A stretch of DNA of 58,799 bases from Pseudomonadota bacterium. Lineage in GTDB: Bacteria > Pseudomonadota > Gammaproteobacteria > Burkholderiales > SG8-39. The translations under genes and the position numbers were made by a program. Where the stretch lies: assembly GCA_021811085.1 (NCBI GenBank), contig JAJZPQ010000020.1, positions 1-58,799 on the forward strand, in the 5' to 3' direction. Shown piece by piece: positions 1 through 9,200 of this stretch (positions are counted from its first letter, which is position 1; the number at the start of each line of letters is the position of its first letter). Below the pieces are notes generated by a model, which made no database searches, was not told the origin of the DNA, and saw only the letters and a list, made by a program, of their open reading frames with translations.

Positions 1-1
1 C

Positions 2-1387
2 GCGCGCGCGTTGAAGCGCATCGACAGCCCCTATGCCATGGTGCTGACCGGCACTCCGCTCGAAAACAAGCTGGAGGAGTTGATTTCCATCGTCCAGTTT
101 GTCGACCAGCATCGCCTTGGACCGACGTGGAAGCTGCTGCATGAACATCAGCTCAGGGACGACGCGGGGCGCGTAACCGGCTATACGGGGTTGGAGAAGA
201 TCGGCGAGACGCTCGCGCCGATTATGATCCGTCGCCGCAAGAGCGATGTACTGCTGCAACTGCCCAAGCGCAGCGACCAGAACTTGCTGCTGCCCATGAC
301 GGATATGCAGATGCGCTACCACCAGGAGAATGCCGACATCGTGGCGCAGATTGTGCATCGCTGGCGCAAGACGAAGTTTCTGTCGGACAAGGACCAGCGA
401 CGGCTGACCTGCGCATTGCAGAACATGCGCATGTCCTGCAACAGTACCTATCTGCTCGATCAGGAAACCGATCACGGCGTCAAGGCGGACGAGCTGGCGG
501 CGCTGCTCGACGACCTTTTCGCACAGCCGGAGGCAAAGGCGGTGGTGTTCAGCCAGTGGGTACGCACGCACCATATCGTCATCCGCAGGCTCGAGGCGCG
601 CGGCATCGACTACGTCAGTTTTCACGGCGGCGTGCCGTCGGAGAAACGACCGGCGTTGGTCGAACGTTTCCGCGACGATCCGGACTGCCGCGTGTTCCTT
701 TCGACCGATGCGGGCGCCACCGGCTTGAACCTGCAACATGCCTCGACGCTGGTGAACATGGACCTGCCGTGGAACCCGGCGCTACTGGAACAGCGCATCT
801 CGCGCATTCATCGGATGGGGCAGACGCGGCCGGTGCGCATCGTCAATTTCGTCGCCAAGGGCACCATCGAGGAGGGCATGCTCTCGGTGCTTGCCTTCAA
901 GCGGTCTTTGTCCGCGGGCATCCTGGACGGCGGCGCCGGCGAGATCTCGCTCGGAGGCTCGCGCCTCAATCGATTCATGAAGGACGTGGAAAAGGTGACT
1001 GGTCGCATGGGTGAGGGCGAGACCATGGCATCGGAGGAAGAGCTGGCGAACGCTACCGCTTCCTTTGGCGACGCGCCGACGTACGCGACCTCCTCTGACG
1101 AGAAAGCCGATGCCGACCGACCGGATCGGGAAGCGTCCGCCTCGGTGCGCTCGGAGGCGGGCGCCGATCCCTGGGCCGCCTTGGTGCAGTTTGGGAGCCA
1201 GTTCGTTTCCGCGCTGGTCGCCGCCGGTGATTCCTCGGGCGAAGGCCATCCATGGATCGAGCGCGATCCGGGCACTGGGGCGCGCAGCCTCAAGTTGCCA
1301 CTGCCCGCGCCGGAAATTACAAGGCAACTTGCCGACACGCTCTCCGCGGTGGCGGACGCCTTGCGGGGGAAGGATAGCGGAAGCTGA
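2..1387 (+). CDS. SNF2-family DNA helicase/translocase, C-terminal part (5' end outside window)
   Basis: The reading frame is open to the left edge, so only the C-terminal ~460 residues are present. It starts just before SNF2 motif III (VLTGTPLENKLEEL) and contains the whole second RecA-like lobe: motif IV (AVVFSQW), motif V (STDAGATGLNLQHAS) and motif VI (EQRISRIHRMGQTRPV). SNF2 proteins use ATP to move along duplex DNA and remodel protein-DNA complexes; in bacterial islands they are common in phage defence. After the helicase core come ~150 residues rich in Ala, Glu and Ser, then a compact tail with DPWAAL and HPWIERDPGTG. The N-terminal lobe is not visible, so I cannot say which defence system, if any, it belongs to. 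A TTG at position 11 is an internal codon, not a start. Confidence 0.85.
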   Translation, partial: ARALKRIDSPYAMVLTGTPLENKLEELISIVQFVDQHRLGPTWKLLHEHQLRDDAGRVTGYTGLEKIGETLAPIMIRRRKSDVLLQLPKRSDQNLLLPMTDMQMRYHQENADIVAQIVHRWRKTKFLSDKDQRRLTCALQNMRMSCNSTYLLDQETDHGVKADELAALLDDLFAQPEAKAVVFSQWVRTHHIVIRRLEARGIDYVSFHGGVPSEKRPALVERFRDDPDCRVFLSTDAGATGLNLQHASTLVNMDLPWNPALLEQRISRIHRMGQTRPVRIVNFVAKGTIEEGMLSVLAFKRSLSAGILDGGAGEISLGGSRLNRFMKDVEKVTGRMGEGETMASEEELANATASFGDAPTYATSSDEKADADRPDREASASVRSEAGADPWAALVQFGSQFVSALVAAGDSSGEGHPWIERDPGTGARSLKLPLPAPEITRQLADTLSAVADALRGKDSGS

Positions 1388-1554
1388 CGGCGCTTAGCGC
1401 ATAGTCATGCGTGTGGATGGAGCAGGTCACGCTGCGCGAATTCGACCGTCTGTGTCCGCTGCCGGTCGAACCGTTGTCCCCCAGCAAGGCCCGAAAAGAT
1501 ATTTTCCTGGAGGGAGGGCATGGCTATTGACGGTACTCCGGTTCGTTTCGGGGG

Positions 1555-1938
1555 CTAATGGCTGGGAGCGGTGAAGGCCACGCCCAAGCGCGTCGCCAAG
1601 GCCTCGAGGTTTTTGTCTATCGTCCAGAGCAGCGTGTCCGGAGTGAGTAGAACTGAGGCGAGCAGCGCCATATCTACGGCACCGCATCCTGAGTCATGGA
1701 ATTGTTCCCTCTCGACCAGGGCAAGCGTCTCGCCGGTTGTCGCGACGACGGCCTGCTGCAGCTTCTTGAGATCGCCGAGTGTGCGCTCGCGCGGTGCGGG
1801 TGGCGTTCCGCACGCGAGTTCGAGCACGATGAGCGGATGACACAGCACCTGGTCCAGCGCAAGCAGTGATTGAAGCACCGGGCTGGCACTGCGGAAATGC
1901 GCAACCCAGACCGAGGTATCTGCAAGGACCAAACTCAC
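1555..1938 (-). CDS. vapC: PIN-domain ribonuclease toxin, VapC-like
   Basis: 127-aa PIN-domain protein, the usual VapC length. The acidic residues of the PIN active site are visible: D7 (LADTSVW), E40 (IVLELACG), D89 ([10 protein letters not shown]) and D108 (TIDKNLE). PIN toxins cleave RNA in a Mg2+-dependent way, typically tRNA or rRNA, and are held inactive by their partner antitoxin. It lies 4 nt into the end of vapB (ATGA overlap), so the pair is translationally coupled. All four acidic positions are kept, so it looks active. The RNA target cannot be predicted from sequence. Confidence 0.88.
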   Translation of the reverse strand: MSLVLADTSVWVAHFRSASPVLQSLLALDQVLCHPLIVLELACGTPPAPRERTLGDLKKLQQAVVATTGETLALVEREQFHDSGCGAVDMALLASVLLTPDTLLWTIDKNLEALATRLGVAFTAPSH

Positions 1939-2147
1939 CGAGGCAGAACTTCCGCAGGCCGCCGACGGGGAATATCCTTCATCCCGGGGGCCTTGCCGCC
2001 CAAGGCAGCAAGCCGTTTGCCCGCTTGCACGCGCACGAACACCTTCATTGCTTCACGGAACAGATCGCCCTTGTCCATTCCCGGGTCGGCGACCTCCAGT
2101 GCCCTTTGATAGAGTTCATCATCGATGGTTACGGTTGTTCGCATGTG
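1935..2147 (-). CDS. vapB: Ribbon-helix-helix antitoxin, VapB-like
   Basis: About 70-aa protein beginning [19 protein letters not shown], the typical N-terminal beta strand and helix of VapB antitoxins of the type II TA family. The basic C-terminal tail ([12 protein letters not shown]) would wrap the toxin. I chose the ATG at 2147 because a GAGG Shine-Dalgarno lies 6 nt upstream; an in-frame ATG at 2165 would lack one and would sit almost on the predicted transcription start. It overlaps vapC by 4 nt. An inverted repeat surrounding the -10 element (2169-2186) suggests that VapB/VapBC represses its own promoter, as is normal for the family. Confidence 0.85.
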   Translation of the reverse strand, partial: HMRTTVTIDDELYQRALEVADPGMDKGDLFREAMKVFVRVQAGKRLAALGGKAPGMKDIPRRRPAEVLPR

Positions 2148-2168
2148 AAGCCTCGCTGTCGTCAAATA

Positions 2169-2186
2169 TGATGCATAATAGCATCA
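2169..2186 (-). promoter_or_regulatory. vapBC promoter/operator
   Basis: Perfect inverted repeat TGATGC-N6-GCATCA. On the minus strand the central six bases read TATTAT, a good -10 hexamer, with a weak -35 (TTCACG) 17 nt further up. The operator therefore sits directly on the -10 box, and the transcript would start ~20 nt before the vapB ATG. Autoregulation by VapB is inferred from the layout. Confidence 0.6.
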
Positions 2187-2202
2187 GAAAAGGTGACCGT
2201 GA

Positions 2203-2280
2203 ACGTTGACACTAACGAGACATCACACCTCAGCCTTGACGCTCATGCGGCAGGCGCAGGAACTGGAGTTGGGATACTAG
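2203..2280 (+). pseudogene. Remnant of an antitoxin C-terminus preceding a PIN gene
   Basis: The frame ending at the TAG of 2278-2280 reads ...RQAQELELGY, resembling the end of the short DNA-binding antitoxins I know to sit just upstream of this kind of PIN gene. A stop at 2200 and the absence of any HTH-like sequence upstream show that the body of the antitoxin gene is missing. The call rests on a 9-10 residue resemblance plus position, so it is tentative. Confidence 0.4.
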
Positions 2281-2283
2281 AGC

Positions 2284-2619
2284 GTGGCGAGCTTCACTGC
2301 TGTCTACGATGCCTGTGTACTCCATCTGGCGCCCCTCAGGGATTTGCTGCTGCGTGTTGCTCTGACGGATCTTTTCCGCGCGCGTTGGACCGATGAAATT
2401 CAAGCCGAGTGGGTCAGATCGGTTCTCGAACGGCGCCCCGATCTAAAGCCTGAGCAATTGCGTCGCACGCGGGAGCCGGTGGACCGGTCCGTGCCGGATT
2501 GCCTCGTGACCGGATACGAGGGGCTCGTCGGCGGGTTGAACCTGCCCGACCCGGACGATCGACATGCGCTCGCCGCCGCGAAGCTTGAGCACGTAGGAGT
2601 CGCTCTCCCATGCCGCTGA
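2284..2619 (+). pseudogene. PIN-domain toxin, C-terminally truncated
   Basis: 111-aa frame starting at a GTG (MASFTAVYDACVLHLAPLRD). It carries the N-terminal PIN aspartate (VYDACVL), the RWTDEIQAEW segment and a later PDPDDRHALAAA motif, a familiar order in ~180-190-aa PIN proteins. After DDRHALAAA (about 2580) the sequence stops resembling the family and ends 12 codons later, so roughly the last 80 residues of the fold are gone. Its last 10 nt overlap the start of the next gene, so the break coincides with the left boundary of the three-gene cassette. Probably inactive. Confidence 0.6.
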
Positions 2620-4043
2620 GCGCTGATTGGCTTCCAGTCGCCACGCCTCTTGATCCTGCGGAAGATCCGCCAGGCAGCCTCGATCCATTGGGTACGCTTC
2701 TGCCGGCTGAGCGCTTGGCAGAGATTCTCTTGCCCGGCTTCACCGTTCGCATGTGGAGGGGCAGGCTTCTCACGATTGCGACCGTCGCTGCGGCAGTTGC
2801 CGAGCGCACCGTAGCCCTCATGAACAATCGTGACGATCTGCGCCTTGAGGCTCGGTTGGCGTTCGAACGCCTTTTCGTGTCGGCGGTCGTCCGCGTAGCG
2901 GACCGCGATCCGCAATTCACCAACGCGCCTCGCGGCCTCCCCGGGCGCGACCTCGCAAAGACGGCGCTCCTCAGCGGGGAGCCGCTCACGTTGGTGAATT
3001 TCTTGAAAGGGCAGGCAGTCAACGGGCCGTTCGGAGTCATTGCGCGTCTTGCTCGTCAGTTGGAGCTGATTGACGACGAAGGCCACATGGGAAGAAACGC
3101 CGTCACGTTGTTGATCGCATGGTCGGACGACGAAAAGCTCCCCGGTGTGCTTGATGAGGACGGCGCTGCGACTCGAACCGGCGCCAAATGGATGTCGGAC
3201 GCAGTGAAACGAACCGCCGCCTGTATAGGTCATCCCGAATGGCCGGGACCCAATCATTCGGTTTGGGAGCAGCTTGCGGCGCATATTCGACCGGATCAGA
3301 TCGGGCCGAGGGAACGGCGAGTCCTTCTCCAGATACTCTGCTCTTCGCCCGTTCGACGGCGAATGGTGGAGCTGTTGAAGAAGCGAGTCGACATTTACCG
3401 TCAGGCGTGGGATGAGGAGGGCAACCGTGGCGCGGTAGAGCGCGCCGTGTTGCTCCGAGGTATTCAGCCGGAGCTCGACGACAGCCCGACCGACCGCCTC
3501 ATTGGAGCGGCGATAGGGGCGGCAGATGCGTATGAACAAACAGCGGGCCTTCTTCAGCAGACTTTTGACGGTCTCGTCTGGGTGCTGAAGGGGCGTGGAG
3601 GACGCGCGCCTCCTGAAGCCGTTACAGAGGATGCGCGGCTCCGCAGACATCTGGAAAAAGCGCGCATTGGACTTCAAAAAATCGTTCCGATACTCGATCG
3701 CGCCGCGCAGACCCTGGGCAATCAGCCATCCGTGAGCCTGCCACAGGTGGTCGAGCCGCTTCGGCAAGTACGGGAGGATGCCGCAAGGGCGAGCGCGTCC
3801 CTGAAATCGCTGACAGATACAGTGCTTCGCCGCCACGAACGCGTCCAACGGGATAAGCGCAAAGCGCCATGGATCGAATGCGAGTCCCATTGGACACTGA
3901 TGCCCGGCGAGCATCGCGTTGATGGAGATTCGCCGCCCGTGTGGCAAGACGCGTATCTGCATCCATTCAAGATTCCCAACGCCTACTCTCTGCTTGGAGA
4001 CCTAGGTTACGTAGCCGTGGACAACCGAAATGCCGAAAGCTAA
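2610..4043 (+). CDS. Unrecognised 477-aa protein, first gene of a PLD/helicase cassette
   Basis: I do not recognise this family. Nothing indicates a signal peptide or transmembrane segments. Visible parts: a Pro/Leu-rich start; a helical section with RMWRGRLLTIATVAAAVAE (~46-64) and LRLEARLAFERLFVSAVV; a section that could be a winged helix (NGPFGVIARLARQLELIDDEGH, ~136-157); and a charged region likely to form coiled coil near 375-425 (VVEPLRQVREDAARASASLK...). I see no nuclease, ATPase or methylase motif, so it may be an adaptor, sensor or DNA-binding subunit. AGGAG at 2595-2599 serves the ATG. The stop overlaps the PLD gene start by 14 nt, so the two products should be made together. Confidence 0.75.
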   Translation: MPLSADWLPVATPLDPAEDPPGSLDPLGTLLPAERLAEILLPGFTVRMWRGRLLTIATVAAAVAERTVALMNNRDDLRLEARLAFERLFVSAVVRVADRDPQFTNAPRGLPGRDLAKTALLSGEPLTLVNFLKGQAVNGPFGVIARLARQLELIDDEGHMGRNAVTLLIAWSDDEKLPGVLDEDGAATRTGAKWMSDAVKRTAACIGHPEWPGPNHSVWEQLAAHIRPDQIGPRERRVLLQILCSSPVRRRMVELLKKRVDIYRQAWDEEGNRGAVERAVLLRGIQPELDDSPTDRLIGAAIGAADAYEQTAGLLQQTFDGLVWVLKGRGGRAPPEAVTEDARLRRHLEKARIGLQKIVPILDRAAQTLGNQPSVSLPQVVEPLRQVREDAARASASLKSLTDTVLRRHERVQRDKRKAPWIECESHWTLMPGEHRVDGDSPPVWQDAYLHPFKIPNAYSLLGDLGYVAVDNRNAES

Positions 4044-6222
4044 GAGCGACATCGCTCGAACGCTCTCCGAGAGCTGGACCCAGCCAGCGGCTTCGCCTGC
4101 GGGGGAGATCGGACGCCCGCTGGTTTGCATCGCGTCGACTTACACCTTTCACGCATCGTTCCTTGAGTCGGAGCTGTTGCCGCGCTTCCTCGGCTTGAAA
4201 TTCGACGAGACCGAGGGGCTTCGCCCTTTTGTGGTCGAGCGCGAGCAAGCCCTCGCCACGGCACGCGTGGGCGTGCTCGTCGACGCAGATCACCTCGACC
4301 CGTCGCAGACGACCCTTCGCTGGGATCAGCTGCCGGTGCGAGTGCCGGGAGGCGCGCAGCACTCGAAGATCGTCCTTCTGGTCTGGGAGAACTATGCGCG
4401 TCTCATCGTTTCGTCCGCAAATCTAACGCGATCGGGGTATCGCCGAAACCGAGAAATCGCTGGCGTGCTCGACTTCTTTGATCATGAAAGTTCTGCGCCA
4501 CGCAAACTCATTTTCGACGCGATGGACTTCTTGAAGGATGTTGGCCCCTTCATTCGGGTGTCCGAACCTGCAAAGGCTAGATGGGAGGGAGGAGTCGAGA
4601 ATGCGCGCTCGCGCGCGCGCTCCTGGCGACAAATGCCCGTGGACTTCAATCCGCGAGAGCGGCCCCGGGTGACCTTTGTAGGAGGGCTGCCACGGCGCAA
4701 TGGCGGTGTAACCCAGTCGCCGCTTGAAAAGCTCATCGAATTGTGGGGAACGAAAAGAGCCTCCGAAATCACGGTCATGACCCCATTCGTAGGGGATCTG
4801 ACCGGAACCGTAGATCCGGTGGTCGAGAAGCTGATGCAACTTCCGCGGGTTCGAGATGCGATCGGATACCTCGTTGTTCCCGGGCGCCCTAGCGAAGCAG
4901 AAGCGAATCGGATGGTTGTAGCGCTCCCGAACCGGTTTCGCGAAGCTTGGGCCTCGGCCTGGCGCATTGCGCCGGATGATGTTCCTACATACGTGGTTCC
5001 TCTGTGCCGCGCCGGCGAGAAAGCCAATCGGGACCTACATGCCAAAGGCGTCCTTGTCAGCGGGGAAGGCACTACATTGCTCCTGTGCGGGTCGAGCAAC
5101 TTCAGCCCGCACGGCATGGGCGTCGGCATGGCCAACGTAGAGGCAAACCTCTGCTATCTCGACGATCTGGATATCAAGAGAAACGGCCTGACGTTGGAAA
5201 ACCGCCTGCCAGTGGACTGGGAAGAGGATCGCTGCGAGGACCCGATTTGGCCGGACACCGCCGAGGTGATCGAGGACGAACAGTCGGGCTCGGACCGACC
5301 GCTTCCTGCCGCCTTTCTATGGGCCGTCTACAACCAGCGCACCGCCGTCCTGACTGTAGCGCTGGACCTGTCGGCCACATTTCCTGCGGTGTGGTCGTTG
5401 CGGTGGCCGGGTGAGCGATCCGAAGACGCACCACCACTCGCGGATCAGGGATATCAGCCGTGGCCGCCGCCCGATGCGAACATCGTGCTACCGCTGCCGG
5501 CGTCCCTTCGTGGCGCCAACGTCGCGGGCTTGCGGTTGGTATGGCGCGGAGAGGACGACGTGTTTCAGAGCGCCATCCTGCCGGTTCACATTGAGAACGG
5601 ATATGATCTGCTTCCACCGGAGGAGTTTCGTTCCCTGACCGCGGACGGAATCCTCGAGTGCCTTCTCTCGGGGCGGGACCCTGCGGAATGGGTGGAAGCC
5701 ATGGAGCGGCGTCAGGCATCGGGCGGGACGCCATCCGCCGCGCGGGAGTTCGATTCCCTGCGTGCTGTTGATACGAGCAGCTATGTCCTTTACCGAACGC
5801 GGCGATTAGGAACTGCCCTCACTGCCTTGGGTCATCGTCTCCTGCGTACGGTGCAGACTCGGGACGCAATGGCATACAGGCTCCGACAGGATCCGCTCGG
5901 CCCGCGGATGCTCGCGGAAGCGCTTGTGAACGAATGGCGGGATGGGGCGCAGCAAAACCAAGAAGTCATGCACGACGCTGCCATCGTGATGTTCAGTCTC
6001 GCGGAGATCAATCTCACGCTTGCACACGTCGCCCGCAGGATTGCGGACGCCCCGTTGCGCGTCCTCTATCGAGAGATTATCGAAGACATTGATCGGATGT
6101 GCGCGGAAATCGCCTCGCGTTTCGCACCGCCCCCGAACCTTCAAGAATACTTGCGCGCGGTGAAGCGCAAGCATGCGCAGCTTCTCGATGCAACTCAATC
6201 CGGGCGTAGCCATGCCAACTGA
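4030..6222 (+). CDS. Phospholipase D-superfamily phosphodiesterase with two HKN motifs
   Basis: 730-aa cytosolic protein with two PLD half-sites. The first is H111-x-K113 followed by N131 (VSSANLT); the second is H337-x-K339 followed by N357 (CGSSNFS). Neither half has the Asp of the classical HxKx4D motif, so the catalytic set is HKN, as in tyrosyl-DNA phosphodiesterase 1. PLD enzymes form a phosphohistidine intermediate and cleave DNA, RNA or DNA-adduct phosphodiesters. The C-terminal half (~420-530) looks beta-rich, followed by a helical tail. It overlaps the unknown gene by 14 nt and the helicase by up to 50 nt. A nuclease/adduct-processing subunit working with the helicase is an inference. 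Confidence 0.85.
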   Translation: MPKAKSDIARTLSESWTQPAASPAGEIGRPLVCIASTYTFHASFLESELLPRFLGLKFDETEGLRPFVVEREQALATARVGVLVDADHLDPSQTTLRWDQLPVRVPGGAQHSKIVLLVWENYARLIVSSANLTRSGYRRNREIAGVLDFFDHESSAPRKLIFDAMDFLKDVGPFIRVSEPAKARWEGGVENARSRARSWRQMPVDFNPRERPRVTFVGGLPRRNGGVTQSPLEKLIELWGTKRASEITVMTPFVGDLTGTVDPVVEKLMQLPRVRDAIGYLVVPGRPSEAEANRMVVALPNRFREAWASAWRIAPDDVPTYVVPLCRAGEKANRDLHAKGVLVSGEGTTLLLCGSSNFSPHGMGVGMANVEANLCYLDDLDIKRNGLTLENRLPVDWEEDRCEDPIWPDTAEVIEDEQSGSDRPLPAAFLWAVYNQRTAVLTVALDLSATFPAVWSLRWPGERSEDAPPLADQGYQPWPPPDANIVLPLPASLRGANVAGLRLVWRGEDDVFQSAILPVHIENGYDLLPPEEFRSLTADGILECLLSGRDPAEWVEAMERRQASGGTPSAAREFDSLRAVDTSSYVLYRTRRLGTALTALGHRLLRTVQTRDAMAYRLRQDPLGPRMLAEALVNEWRDGAQQNQEVMHDAAIVMFSLAEINLTLAHVARRIADAPLRVLYREIIEDIDRMCAEIASRFAPPPNLQEYLRAVKRKHAQLLDATQSGRSHAN

Positions 6223-9200
6223 ATGGCCATTCGCCGCCGAGATCATTCGAATGGGCGGGATAGGCGCCCAAAAGATCGATGCCCAGGACGGAGCGCGGCA
6301 ACAAGAGACCGTGCAATCAATATTGAAGGACCTGGCGACGCAGCCGGGTGTCGTGCTCGCCGACGAGGTTGGAATGGGCAAGACATACGTAGCCCTGGCC
6401 GTCGTCGCTTCGGCCGTATTGGCTAACCGTGGCTCGGGGCGACCGGTCGTCGTAATGATGCCTCCCGGACTCGCAAGCAAGTGGCCTCGCGAGTGGGACC
6501 AGTTCAAGACCATTTGTTGCGCACGCCCAGCTGCGCTCGCATGGGTCCGTGACAAATACGTTCACACGCCTACGGATTTCTTCAAGCTCTTGGACGACCC
6601 GCGGGATCGGCGACCGCATATTGTCTGGATGACGACCGGCTGCTTCGATAGAGGGTTGTCGGATCCGTGGACAAAACTCGCGCTTGTCCGGATCGCGCGA
6701 AGCCGAACCCGCATGGATGATGAAACCAAGAAGAAGCTCTACAAGTGGGCGACAACGCTCATCCGGCTGAAACGCAAGCGATATCTCACCCCAGAAATAG
6801 TGGAGAAGCTGCTCCAGTCTGACCTGAGCAAGTGGCACCGCATTCTCATTCGAGAGCAGATTCTAGGCGACGACGACGACGATCCGGTCTCGCAGCACCT
6901 TCTGCAGCATCAACGCGACATTGACTGGGAGCCATTGGTAGTCGTCCTGCGGGGTGAAGCGATCCCGGGACGGCGCGGCATGGTCTCCGACAAGCGGTTG
7001 CAGGAAGCTCGGTGGGATTTCAATGCCGCGTGTCAGCAGGTCTACTGGGACTGGCTGTCGCGCGTGCAGTGGCGCGCGCCATTGTTCGTCCTGGACGAAG
7101 CCCATCATGCCAAGAACGACAACACGCGGCTCGCCAGCCTTCTTCGTTCCGACGATACTCAACTCCTGATAGAGGGAAAGCTGGCGACAGGCAAGCCGCT
7201 TCTCTGGGAGAAATTCGACCGCATGCTGTTCCTGACCGCCACTCCTTTTCAGCTCGGGCACCATGAGTTGATTCGGGTGCTCCGATCATTCGCGGCTGCG
7301 AAGTGGAGTGGTCAGAACGCGCCAAATGGCAGCCGTGAGGACTTTCTGTATGCGATTGGCGAGTTGGAAAAGCGTCTTAACGAGAATCGACTGGCAGCGC
7401 GCGGACTAGACAGACTGTGGGGAAGAGCTGCACGCGAGGCTGTCGCTCGACACGCCGCTGGTGACGATTTGGCACACGCAGCGGCAGCGTGGTGGAAGGC
7501 AGTTCAATCGCAGCCGACTGACGACCCGCTCGACCGTGAACTTCTCGCCGCCATCGAGGAATGCCGGCTTACCAAGGCACGCGCCGAAGCCGATACAGGA
7601 AAGCCGTGGTGTTCGCTGCGCCGGTGGGTAATACGCCACAATCGGCCGGTGTATCTGCCCAGTTTGCCCACCGAGGCGGTGGTTGCCAGGCGATTACTCT
7701 GCCCAGGACGCGCGGTGGCGGACGAAAACGTCGAGCAGAACAGCGAACAGAGCCTCACCTCGACGACCGCCGGCCTCCCGATTGCCGGCGATGCAGCTCT
7801 ACCGTTTCTGCTGGCGGCACGCGCGCAAGGCGAACTCGCTCAAGGCTCAAGCAAGGGCAGGGCCTTCTTTGCCGAGGGCTTGTGCTCGAGTTACGAAGCC
7901 TTCCACCATACGCGCGAGGGCCGTGGCGATATTCGCGATGTCGACGATGAAGGCATCGAGCGATCCGGGAAGCTGGCGCAAGCGGAGCGCGATACGAGCC
8001 TCGTTCCGATCGCCTGGTACGAGGAGCAGGTCGGAGCGCTCATTCCATCAAAGAAAGCGCAGGACAGCGAGCGGTATCGTCATCCTAAGATCCGTGCTGT
8101 TGTCCAGCGCGCTATCAACTTATGGGCGGCAGGCGAGAAGGTATTGCTTTTTTGTTTCTATCGCGAAACCGCTAAAGCATTGCGCTACCATATTGGACGT
8201 GAGGTCGAAAAGGCTACTTTTGCCCTTGCAGCGAAGAAGCTCGGATTGGACGCTGAGAAGAATGCGAGCCGTCTGCGCGATCTGTTGGAGCGGGTGGCCC
8301 GCCGCCTTGCGGACGAAGACAGTCCGTTCCATCGGGCAATTGTAGCAATGTTGCGGAAGCCGCTCGAATCCGAAGAATTCGCTATCTTGCGTCCCCGAGC
8401 AGATGAGCTGACCGGACTCTTGGCCGGTTACGTGCGCTCGCCGTCGTTCATCGCTAGGTATATCCCTTTCGACGTTGCTGAGGTTCGGAAAGCACTCGTT
8501 GAGGGGTCCTCCCAGGCGCGCGTTGTCCGGGCCGGGGCCGCCGCGCTGGCACGTGCACTTGCTGAACGCGCTGACGCTTCGGCGATGACCATGGGCGCAC
8601 GTATCGAGGAGTTTCTGAGGTTTGCCAAAGAACTTGCAGAGCGAGGCATAGCGAATAGCTCAGAGGATGGCGATGAGGCGCGCGACCCGCTTACCGAGTA
8701 CCTGGAGGCTGTAGCGGTCTATGTCTCTCCTCGCCGCACAGCTTTCGACGATGATGATGCGCTCCGGGCTGATTCCAGCGAGGGCTCTTATCGTGTGCTT
8801 CAGCCGGTCCGCATGGTGTTCGGGGATACGAAGCGGGAAGTGCGCGAGCGATTGATGCTTGCCTTCAACAGCCCTATGTTTCCGGAGATCCTTATCAGCA
8901 GTGCTGTCCTAGGGGAGGGCGTTGATCTGCACCGCTTCTGCCGTTACGTAATCCACCATGACCTGTGCTGGAATCCGAGCACACTTGAGCAAAGGACCGG
9001 GCGGCTTGACAGGATTCGGTGCAAAGCCGAGGTCGCACGAATGCCGATCGTTATCTACGAACCGTATCTGGGCGGGAGCGCGGACGAGAAAATGTTCCGC
9101 GTTGTGCAAGACAGGGAACGCTGGTTTCAAGTCGTAATGGGGCAAAAGTTTGAGTTCGACGAGGCAACGTCAGAAGCGCTCGCCAATCGGGTGCCGCTCC

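Noticed and set aside
2400-3962. 520-codon minus-strand frame opposite the 477-aa unknown gene
   Set aside because: The plus-strand frame has a good ribosome site and is coupled to the PLD gene; the minus frame has Cys/Arg-rich composition typical of a shadow. The plus gene has no known family, so this is slightly less certain than the other rejections.
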